Origin: Hallella multisaccharivorax DSM 17128
GTDB taxonomy: Bacteria > Bacteroidota > Bacteroidia > Bacteroidales > Bacteroidaceae
Reading direction: 5' to 3'
Length of the DNA: 38,421 nt
Assembly: GCF_000218235.1 (NCBI RefSeq)
Contig: NZ_GL945017.1
Location: 2,785,296-2,823,716, forward strand
The notes beneath the pieces are model-generated. The model was not told the DNA's origin. It was given only the letters and a program-made list of their open reading frames with translations, and ran no database searches. This document shows positions 23,877 to 30,883 of the stretch, one piece after another. Within the stretch, counting starts at the first letter, position 1. Every line of letters starts with the position of its first letter. Position numbers and translations under genes: made by a program.

Positions 23877-26192
23877 TCACTCGTACACCTCGTCGATGCC
23901 GTTGCCTTCTCCCGTGTTGTCGTCCTCAGTGCATGGGTTGTAATTGGCTGGCACATTGAAGGTCGCTGTGGGCTTGTAGGGTAGGCTGGTGTCCCGGTAG
24001 ACCTTTTTCATGAAGTAGGCCCATATGGGCAGGGCCATCGTTGCACCTTGTCCCATCTGCATGGAGTCGAAGTGTATGTCGCGGTCCTCACCGCCAACCC
24101 ACACGCCGCTGACGAGTTGGGGCGTGAATCCCATGAACCACGCGTCGGAGTTGTTGTTGGTAGTTCCGGTCTTGCCGCCGATGTCGCCGGGGATGTCAAA
24201 CTTGTAGCGCAGTCTTCCTGCTGTGCCCTCGTCCACGACAGCCCTCAATTCCACGATCATCTTGTAGGCGCTCTCCGATGAGATCACCTCATTCATGCGG
24301 GGCTCGAAGTTGGCCACCACGTTGCCTTCAGCGTCCTCGATACTGGTCACGAAGAGCGGAGCGATGCGCACGCCATTGTTGGCAAAGGTGGAGTAGGCGC
24401 TGACCATCTCGCCTACTGACACCTCACAGGGGCCGAGCGCAAGGGCCATGGAGGGGTAGATGTCTGGATTGTTGATGCCGAACTTGTGCAGCATGTCCAC
24501 GAATTGCCGTGGATTGAGCTTCGACATCAGGTAGGCGGAGATCCAGTTGTTTGACTGTGCGAGGCCCCATTTGAGCGTCACCATCTGCCCGTAACACCTG
24601 CGGTTGCTGTTGCGTGGTGTCCAGGGGCGTCCTGCCACCATATAGGTGCGCTGCACGTTGGGTGCGCGGTCGCAGGGCGAGGCGCCGTTCTCCATGGCTA
24701 AGGAGTAGAGGAAAGGCTTGATGGTGGAGCCCACCTGGCGCCGCCCGCCCATCACCATGTCGTACTGGAAGTGGGCGAAGTCGATACCGCCGACGTAGGC
24801 TTTCACCTGTCCTGTGTGCGCGTCCATGCTCATAAAGCCCGCGCGCAGGAACTGCTTGTAATAGCGGATGGAGTCGATAGGCGTCATCACCGTGTCCATG
24901 TCGCCATTGTAGGTGAACACCGACATGTCGGTAGGCGTGTGGAAAGCGCGGTGTATCTCCTCAGCCGAGGCGCCGTTCTGCTTCATGGTGATGTAGCGGT
25001 CGCTCTGCACCACGGCACGCTCCATGATGGAATTGATCTGTTGCTGCGAGAGCTTTCCGCTGAAGGGAGAGTTGGATCCCTTCTCGGCATTCTCCTTGTC
25101 GAAGGCCGGTTGCAGGAAGCGTGCGACGTGTCCGTAGACCGATTCCTCGGCATATCGCTGCATGCGCGAGTCAATGGTGGTGTGGATGCGCAGCCCGTCG
25201 GTGTAGATATTCCAGTTGGTGCCGTCCTTCTTCGTGTTTTTCTTGCACCATCCGCACAGTGGGTCGGTGGCGAAAGCAATGGAGTCGATGACGTATTGCC
25301 GCTTGTTCCACGACGGATAGTTCTTTATATTGGGACGGTCCATCATCATGTATTGGCGGAGAAACTCGCGGAAATAGACCGCCGTGCCGTCCTTATGGTC
25401 GGCGCGATGGAAGTGCAGTATCACGGGCTTGGCGCACTCTTCCTCGTAGTCAGCTGTAGAGAGATAGCCGGCCTTGAGCATCTGTCCGAGGACGATATTG
25501 CGCCGCTCACGGGCGCGGTCGGGATAGCGCACGGGGTTGAAGAAGGATGGATTCTTGCACAGTCCCACTAACAGGGCAGCCTCATCGATGCTGAGACGTG
25601 CGGGCTCCTTGCTGAAATAGGTGTTGGCTGCGTTCTTAATGCCCACGGCCCCATGCAGGAAATCGAAGTAGTTGAGATACAGCGCGATGATCTCTTCCTT
25701 GGTGTACATGCGCTCCAGTTTAATGGCAGTGACCCACTCGATGGGCTTTTGCAGCAACCGCTCCGAAGCGGAGTGTACCGGCGCGGAATAGAGCTGCTTG
25801 GCAAGCTGCTGCGTGATGGTGCTGCCTCCGCCTGCCGATGCCTGTCCGAGGATGCCGCGCTTGATGATGGCGCGCGTCAGGGCGATGAAGTCGATACCTG
25901 AGTGTTCGTAGAACCTTACGTCCTCAGTGGCCACCAATGCTTGCACCAGGTAAGGGGAAAGCTTCTTGTAAGGCACGGGGATGCGGTTGGAGCGGTCGAG
26001 GTTATAGGTGCCGAGGATGTGTCCGTCGGCTGAGAACACCTGCGAAGCCGACTTGGAGATAGGGTTCTGAAGGTTGTCAATGTCGGGGGAATAGCCGATG
26101 ACGCCGAACCATATCAGGAAAAAAAGCATGGCAGTAAGGCCTGTTCCAGCGGCGAACAGGAGCCATAGCGTCTTGATGAATTTCTTTCTCAC
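23877..26192 (-). CDS. class A penicillin-binding protein 1 (transglycosylase/transpeptidase)
   Basis: A bifunctional inner-membrane enzyme that polymerises and cross-links peptidoglycan. The 771-residue protein has a membrane anchor (about 8-34) and a GT51 domain (about 60-240) with VATEDVRFYEHSGID (catalytic Glu90), GGSTITQQLAKQL and RKLERM-like IKLERMYTKEEIIALYLN. The transpeptidase domain (about 430-710) has GSTIKPF (Ser489, Lys492), SNN (547-549) and KTGTT (674-678). All catalytic motifs are present. The acidic tail (NPCTEDDNTGEGNGIDEVYE) is short. It corresponds to PBP1A-type enzymes (mrcA/ponA group). Confidence 0.95.
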   Translation of the reverse strand: MRKKFIKTLWLLFAAGTGLTAMLFFLIWFGVIGYSPDIDNLQNPISKSASQVFSADGHILGTYNLDRSNRIPVPYKKLSPYLVQALVATEDVRFYEHSGIDFIALTRAIIKRGILGQASAGGGSTITQQLAKQLYSAPVHSASERLLQKPIEWVTAIKLERMYTKEEIIALYLNYFDFLHGAVGIKNAANTYFSKEPARLSIDEAALLVGLCKNPSFFNPVRYPDRARERRNIVLGQMLKAGYLSTADYEEECAKPVILHFHRADHKDGTAVYFREFLRQYMMMDRPNIKNYPSWNKRQYVIDSIAFATDPLCGWCKKNTKKDGTNWNIYTDGLRIHTTIDSRMQRYAEESVYGHVARFLQPAFDKENAEKGSNSPFSGKLSQQQINSIMERAVVQSDRYITMKQNGASAEEIHRAFHTPTDMSVFTYNGDMDTVMTPIDSIRYYKQFLRAGFMSMDAHTGQVKAYVGGIDFAHFQYDMVMGGRRQVGSTIKPFLYSLAMENGASPCDRAPNVQRTYMVAGRPWTPRNSNRRCYGQMVTLKWGLAQSNNWISAYLMSKLNPRQFVDMLHKFGINNPDIYPSMALALGPCEVSVGEMVSAYSTFANNGVRIAPLFVTSIEDAEGNVVANFEPRMNEVISSESAYKMIVELRAVVDEGTAGRLRYKFDIPGDIGGKTGTTNNNSDAWFMGFTPQLVSGVWVGGEDRDIHFDSMQMGQGATMALPIWAYFMKKVYRDTSLPYKPTATFNVPANYNPCTEDDNTGEGNGIDEVYE

Positions 26193-26263
26193 GTTGCTGT
26201 TGCTGTATGTTGCGCTATATGTGACACAGATTTACCAAATGGCATTGTGTCGTAAGAATAGTG

Positions 26264-26271
26264 CAAAAATA
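26264..26271 (-). promoter_or_regulatory. possible -7 element for the PBP gene
   Basis: The minus strand reads TATTTTTG, which fits TAnnTTTG, about 70 bases before the ATG at 26192. No -33 TTTG is visible at 19-20 bp. The rest of the 250-base gap up to the phosphatase stop holds a small GCCAC-TT-GTGGC palindrome (26376-26387) and no credible gene. Confidence 0.3.
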
Positions 26272-26442
26272 CTGCTTTTCCGGCACATATCGCTATTTTG
26301 GCGGCAAAAAAGATGCGGGTTGTTTTTCCGATGCCACCTCAGGGCATAATCGTGCGCGCTGTCTCGACCGTCTCTGCCACTTGTGGCTTGAGGGTGGGGA
26401 AGAAGTTGAGGCCTGTTGCTTGCGCTTCACAGTCGGAAAAGA

Positions 26443-27735
26443 TTACTTGATGGTCTTGCCAAGCAGACTTTCTAAATAAGCCCTGACGTCCTTCCAGCGG
26501 TAATAGGGCGCCTTGTACGCCTTGACAGGCAGCGTGGCCTCGTTCTCATTGAGCAGCACTTTTACGAGGATGTCCTTGGAAGGGCTCTTGAAATCCTTGT
26601 AGAAGACAAACTGTATATTGCATGCCATGGGGAAGATGTGGTACACATTCCAGTCCTCGTCATCGAGTTGCTCAAGCGATGAGCGTGGATTGCCGTAGCC
26701 GTTGATATTGAGCAGGCAGACCAACGGCAGCACATCGCTCTCGTGGGCGAACCTCAATGTTGCACCAGGATGCTGCAACTTGACGCACGAGTCGGCAGTC
26801 TCGACGATGTTTTTCACCAGGTTGAGCTGCGTGTACATCCCCGCGCCGTTGTTGAGCTTGTTTGGACCGGCTTTAGTGTACCAGTAAGCGGTGCCCATGA
26901 GCCAGTGGTTGTAGAGCTCGTCAAACGAGAAGATGTCCCAGATGGGCTTGAAGGAGTGGCGCAGCTCGGTGTTCTGCAGGGCGATGGCCGTGTTGTAGAG
27001 CTGCGAAGCCAGTGCCTTTCCATTGACGGTCTTAGCATATTCGTCGTCGTTGAAGAGTGTCTGCATCATGTGTGGGGCGCCGCTGTGACGATTGTCAAAG
27101 GCCTTCAGGCTGTCCATGGCCGCCGCTGTGCTGATCATGTGCGCGTAAGGACTGTTGTCTTCGTCGTTCATGTAGTACATGTCATGATAGCTGGCATCGC
27201 TCTTGAATATGATCTTCGGGTTGAGCGCTGCGAGCTGCAACAGCTCATTCTGCATGGAGAGGATGCAGCGGATGACCACTGTAGAGCGGGCGTCGACATG
27301 GGTCTTTCCCGCGAAGACTTGTGGGAAACGCTCGAACATCCGCTTAGCGATGGCACGGTGTTGCTCGGCTCCAAGCTGGGTGAGCTCGCCCTCGCGGCTC
27401 AGTCCTTGCTGCCGGATAGCCTTGACGAGAGCGAACACCTCCTTGCCTCGTGGCGTCAGTTTGCCGAGAGAATCGGCGTGTGCCAGTGTGAAGTAAGGCC
27501 GGTTGAAGGCGTTCTTGCCAATCTGCCAGCGGGAGCCGTGACGCCCGTAATGGCTGATGTAGAAAGGCTCATAGCCTTTCGGCGCGGGCGTGAGCTTGGC
27601 TGTGGGAGCAGGATAGGCACGGTAGTTGTTGGCTGCAAGATTGGGGTTGTCCTTGATTTCCTGTCTCGCACGCTGCGCGAAGCTGCCGGAAGCGACCATG
27701 ATGAGGCCTAAAAGCAAAAGAATTGGTTTTTTCAT
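26443..27735 (-). CDS. histidine-type phosphatase, MINPP-like (inositol polyphosphate/phytate phosphatase family)
   Basis: A secreted or periplasmic phosphatase of the histidine acid phosphatase clan. The 430-residue protein has a signal peptide (MKKPILLLLGLIMVASGSFA before QRARQE). The nucleophile motif is ISHYGRHGSRW with His66. The C-terminal acid motif is LRFAHESDVLPL (His331, Glu332). MINPP enzymes carry HAE here, while classical acid phosphatases carry HD, so the Glu suggests the MINPP branch, with HES as a local variant. The substrate is not shown by the sequence. It has its own promoter and is divergent from the phosphoesterase gene at 27843. Confidence 0.85.
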   Translation of the reverse strand: MKKPILLLLGLIMVASGSFAQRARQEIKDNPNLAANNYRAYPAPTAKLTPAPKGYEPFYISHYGRHGSRWQIGKNAFNRPYFTLAHADSLGKLTPRGKEVFALVKAIRQQGLSREGELTQLGAEQHRAIAKRMFERFPQVFAGKTHVDARSTVVIRCILSMQNELLQLAALNPKIIFKSDASYHDMYYMNDEDNSPYAHMISTAAAMDSLKAFDNRHSGAPHMMQTLFNDDEYAKTVNGKALASQLYNTAIALQNTELRHSFKPIWDIFSFDELYNHWLMGTAYWYTKAGPNKLNNGAGMYTQLNLVKNIVETADSCVKLQHPGATLRFAHESDVLPLVCLLNINGYGNPRSSLEQLDDEDWNVYHIFPMACNIQFVFYKDFKSPSKDILVKVLLNENEATLPVKAYKAPYYRWKDVRAYLESLLGKTIK

Positions 27736-27766
27736 TGTTTTGTTATCATTTAGTATTTACTATTAA

Positions 27767-27798
27767 CAAAATTACTCATTTTATGTGAATCTGACAAA
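27767..27798 (-). promoter_or_regulatory. promoter of the MINPP-like phosphatase
   Basis: On the minus strand TTTG (27798-27795) and TAATTTTG (27774-27767) are separated by 20 bp. The predicted start near 27762 gives a leader of about 27 bases. It lies back to back with the promoter of the next gene. Confidence 0.7.
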
Positions 27799-27827
27799 AA
27801 AGAAAGAGACGTTTAACCATTTTTTCG

Positions 27828-27835
27828 TAACTTTG
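27828..27835 (+). promoter_or_regulatory. -7 element of the phosphoesterase gene, nearly leaderless
   Basis: TAACTTTG ends only 7 bases before the ATG at 27843. Since transcription in Bacteroidetes starts a few bases after this box, the message would have a leader of about 0-3 nucleotides. The -33 region is weak. Confidence 0.6.
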
Positions 27836-27842
27836 CGGTCGT

Positions 27843-29615
27843 ATGAAGGGTAAAAACGCTCATATTTATCTATTAGTCTTGTCAGCCCTTGCCGTATTGG
27901 TCGGTTTTGCCATGATGTCGCTGACCACCCATGGCAAGCAGCGTTCGGCAACCCGGGATACAGTCGCCGTCCGCAAAAAGAAGGTGCCGGTGGTGCCTTC
28001 TGCGAAGGATTCGGCTATTCTCCGCGCCTTGACCAACACGGTAACCCCGCCTGATCCCACCGTGCGGGGTGTGCTGACCAACAGCCTTGGCGCCCCCATG
28101 AAGGGCGTTGTCGTGAGCGACGGCTACACGTGCACGGTGACCAACGACAAAGGTCTCTACATTTTTCTTCGCCATAAAGGCGCACGCTTCGTCTGGTACA
28201 CTGTACCCTCCGATTGTGCCATACCCACCCATTCTTCCTCAGACCGTACGGCGCTTTTCTACACGCCCTTGTCGGTGAAGCGCAATGTCTACAATTTTAC
28301 CCTTCGGCGGTTGCCGGGTGGCGCCGAGCGTGACTATCGGCTCATCGTTTTCGGTGATCCGCAGATCACCAACGCCTTTAATCCTTATTATACAGGGCCT
28401 GACGACAATCCGATCAATAAGAGCGACCTTGCCCGTTTCACCGATGAGACCATGGCCGACGTCAAGCAGACCATCGCCTCCTGGCCGGCCTCGACGCCCG
28501 TCTACGCCATTTCCATGGGCGACGACGTGCAGTATTACGGTGGTTACAACTCCAGGCTGGAGCAGAATATCCGCAAGGCTTTGGGATCGTCGCGGGCGAC
28601 GGTGTTCTCCGTGATAGGCAACCACGACCAGGACGGACGTGATCTTTACCTCCGTAAATGGCAGCAAAGTTTCGGCCCCGACAATTACAGCTTCGACCGG
28701 GGTGATGTGCACTATGTGTGCCTTAACGACGTGCATTTCTTCCGTGGCATGCTCTATTGGCAGCCCGGTGAGCTTGACGCTGACCAGCTGCATTGGCTCA
28801 GGCAGGATCTTGCGCTTGCCGATCACAGCAAGAAAGTGATTCTCTGTTACCACATCCCCTTGACCATGGGCACCCGTCCGCGCAAGGGCGCCGCGCCGTT
28901 GCGGCTCGACTCTGAGCCAGGACACTATTCCTCTTCGGTGCTGAAGCGGGTGCTCAGCCTGTTGGAGACGTTCAAGGGCGGCTATGAGTTGTTTTGTGGA
29001 CACACCCATTTTGCCATCAATCATGAGATCGACTATCATGGCCATCACCTGCTGGAGCGGTGTCATGCCGCGGCTTGCGGTAACATCTGGCAGTCGAATA
29101 TCAACATTTGCGGTACGCCCAACGGCTATTATGTCTATTCGATCAATGGCACGGGCATCCGCGACAGCTATTATAAGGGGACCTTCTGGCCCCGTTCACG
29201 GCAGATGACAGTGTTCAAGGCCGCGACGGAGTTCAACGGCGAGTCGTATGCCAACGACTGGAAGTTGCCGAAAGACAAGGGCGTGATTGTTGCCAACGTG
29301 TTCAACTCCGACTCCCGCTGGCGTGTCGTGGCCATCGAAGACGGCGTGGAGCACGGGATGACCCGCATCAATCATCAGGGTCAGGATGCGTTTGCCACAG
29401 GCTATCACCACCGTTACAACAGGTCGGTAAGCTATCAGTTTGTGAGCAAGGCCAACGGTTATCTCATCATGAACCACCTGTATTATTACGAGCCGAAGTC
29501 GGCCAGGAGCCATGTGGTCATCAGGGCCACCGATCCTTATGGCAACATTTATACGGCATCGTCCAGCGAAGCCGTCACGGAGCCGTTCTTCAATTTCGCA
29601 CATTATTATAAATAA
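27843..29615 (+). CDS. calcineurin-like metallophosphoesterase with N- and C-terminal beta domains
   Basis: A 590-residue exported protein with an N-terminal hydrophobic segment (about 8-26) that may be a signal anchor. A carboxypeptidase-regulatory-like beta domain (about 73-160, with GVVVSDGYTCTVTNDKGLY) is followed by the two-metal phosphoesterase core (about 165-395): VFGDPQ (171-174), MGDDVQYYGG (225-234), GNHD (259-262), CYHIPL and GHTHF. A C-terminal MetallophosC-like beta region runs to the end. All metal ligand motifs are visible. This domain order is common in Bacteroidetes. The substrate is unknown. Confidence 0.88.
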   Translation: MKGKNAHIYLLVLSALAVLVGFAMMSLTTHGKQRSATRDTVAVRKKKVPVVPSAKDSAILRALTNTVTPPDPTVRGVLTNSLGAPMKGVVVSDGYTCTVTNDKGLYIFLRHKGARFVWYTVPSDCAIPTHSSSDRTALFYTPLSVKRNVYNFTLRRLPGGAERDYRLIVFGDPQITNAFNPYYTGPDDNPINKSDLARFTDETMADVKQTIASWPASTPVYAISMGDDVQYYGGYNSRLEQNIRKALGSSRATVFSVIGNHDQDGRDLYLRKWQQSFGPDNYSFDRGDVHYVCLNDVHFFRGMLYWQPGELDADQLHWLRQDLALADHSKKVILCYHIPLTMGTRPRKGAAPLRLDSEPGHYSSSVLKRVLSLLETFKGGYELFCGHTHFAINHEIDYHGHHLLERCHAAACGNIWQSNINICGTPNGYYVYSINGTGIRDSYYKGTFWPRSRQMTVFKAATEFNGESYANDWKLPKDKGVIVANVFNSDSRWRVVAIEDGVEHGMTRINHQGQDAFATGYHHRYNRSVSYQFVSKANGYLIMNHLYYYEPKSARSHVVIRATDPYGNIYTASSSEAVTEPFFNFAHYYK

Positions 29616-29639
29616 AAATCACTTTTTTGTCGTTTTTTC

Positions 29640-29670
29640 TTTGCGTTTCCAATAAAAGGCCGTATCTTTG
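29640..29670 (+). promoter_or_regulatory. promoter of rpoD
   Basis: TTTG at 29640-29643 and TATCTTTG at 29663-29670 have a 19-bp spacer. The predicted start near 29676 leaves about 32 bases before the ATG. Confidence 0.75.
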
Positions 29671-29707
29671 TGAACACTTTATTAGCCACTAACGAGATAG
29701 ACCCGAA

Positions 29708-30586
29708 ATGAGACAACTGAAGATAACCAAGGCCATTACCACCCGAAATAACGAATCGCTGGATCGTTATCTCGCAGAGATAGCGCGTGAGCCGTTGCTC
29801 TCTCCTGAGGAGGAAGCCGCCCTTGCCATACAGATACGCGCGGGCGGCAAGAAAGGTGAGGAAGCCCGTGACCGGCTGGTCAGGGCCAACCTGCGCTTTG
29901 TCGTCTCGGTGGCAAAGCAGTACCAGCACCAAGGCATCTCACTGACCGACCTGATCAATGAGGGCAACATGGGCCTTGTGAAGGCTGCGGAGAAGTTTGA
30001 CGAGACGCGCGGATTCAAGTTCATCAGTTATGCGGTGTGGTGGATCCGCCAGTGCATCATGGAAGCCCTTGCCGTAAAGAGTCGCCTGGTCCGTGTGCCG
30101 CTCAACCAGATGGGTATCGCCCTCAAGCTGAACCGAGCATCGGAGGCTTTCATGCAGAAGCATGGACGATTGCCGTCCACACATGAGCTGGCCGCCATCA
30201 CTGGCATTGATGAGGAGGCCGTGGAAGCAGCCAAAGACGTCAACAGCAAGTCGACGAGTATTGACGCACCGTTTGGTGACGACAGCTCGGACAGCTCTAT
30301 CGGTGACATGCTCATTTCTGACGACAATGATTTCCGTTCAGACAATATAGTGGACAGCGAGTCGCTCAATCAGTTCATCGAGGACTTGCTCAAGGATGTG
30401 CTCAATGAGCGCGAACAGCAGATCGTCAAGGAGTCGTTCGGCATCGGTTGTGCCGAAAAGAGCCTGGAAGAGATAGCCCATGAGATGGGCATGACACGGG
30501 AGCGCATCCGCCAGGTCAGGGAAAAGTCGATCCGGAAGATCAAGCATTCGCCGGCCTCGAAGCTCCTGCGGCAGTATCTGGGCTGA
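29708..30586 (+). CDS. rpoD: primary RNA polymerase sigma factor (sigma-ABfr type)
   Basis: The housekeeping sigma factor, which recognises the -33/-7 promoters seen across this window. The 292-residue protein lacks region 1.1, as in Bacteroidetes. It has region 1.2 (SLDRYLAEIAREPLLSPEEE, about 17-36) and region 2 with RANLRFVVSVAKQYQHQG, LINEGNMGLVKAAEKFDETR and FISYAVWWIRQCIMEAL. Region 3 spans about 130-200, and region 4 has LNEREQQIVKESFGIG and the helix-turn-helix SLEEIAHEMGMTRERIRQVR. It is monocistronic, with no clear terminator after it. Confidence 0.95.
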   Translation: MRQLKITKAITTRNNESLDRYLAEIAREPLLSPEEEAALAIQIRAGGKKGEEARDRLVRANLRFVVSVAKQYQHQGISLTDLINEGNMGLVKAAEKFDETRGFKFISYAVWWIRQCIMEALAVKSRLVRVPLNQMGIALKLNRASEAFMQKHGRLPSTHELAAITGIDEEAVEAAKDVNSKSTSIDAPFGDDSSDSSIGDMLISDDNDFRSDNIVDSESLNQFIEDLLKDVLNEREQQIVKESFGIGCAEKSLEEIAHEMGMTRERIRQVREKSIRKIKHSPASKLLRQYLG

Positions 30587-30622
30587 ACCTTCCTTTATGC
30601 TTATCTGTTTTCTTGTTTTCCC

Positions 30623-30702
30623 TCTACGGCGTAAAGGCATTGCCATTACGCTGTAGACGCATTGCCATTACACTGTAAAGGGATTGCCTTTACACTGTAA
30701 TG
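30623..30702. repeat. 22-bp tandem repeat, about 3.5 units
   Basis: Units lie at 30637-30658, 30659-30680 and 30681-30702, with a partial degenerate unit at about 30623-30636. The common core is GCATTGCCATTACACTGTAA, differing by a few bases per unit. Each unit contains the near-palindrome TTACACTGTAA. The array lies between rpoD and the susC promoter in a 297-base gap that otherwise holds no gene. Confidence 0.75.
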
Positions 30703-30828
30703 GCGATGGGTGCACAGCGTCCTCGCGGAGAGGTGGAACCATCGTTGGAAGAGAAAGTCAGTGCAAACGATTGCATGAAAAATAGAAAGAAAATGGGGGA
30801 GAAAATAACAACGAATGAGGAAATTGTT

Positions 30829-30836
30829 TACCTTTG
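30829..30836 (+). promoter_or_regulatory. -7 element of the susC-susD operon
   Basis: TACCTTTG matches the -7 consensus about 48 bases before the susC ATG. No TTTG is present at the -33 distance, which is often the case for promoters that need an activator. Confidence 0.55.
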
Positions 30837-30883
30837 CCAGCGAATGAAACCATTTTAAGGAACCTGTAAAATCTACTATTATC

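Noticed and set aside
24771..25571. 266-residue plus-strand frame opposite the PBP gene
   Set aside because: The PBP catalytic motifs lie on the minus strand; the Val/His/Arg-rich composition is typical of an antisense shadow.
26743..27711. 322-residue plus-strand frame opposite the MINPP-like gene
   Set aside because: It is a shadow of the real gene on the other strand, produced by codon composition; no recognisable domain.
28239..29066. 275-residue minus-strand frame opposite the phosphoesterase
   Set aside because: The plus strand carries all metal-binding motifs; this frame is a shadow.
30623..30702. CRISPR array
   Set aside because: The repeat units are directly adjacent with no unique spacers, and no cas genes are in the window.
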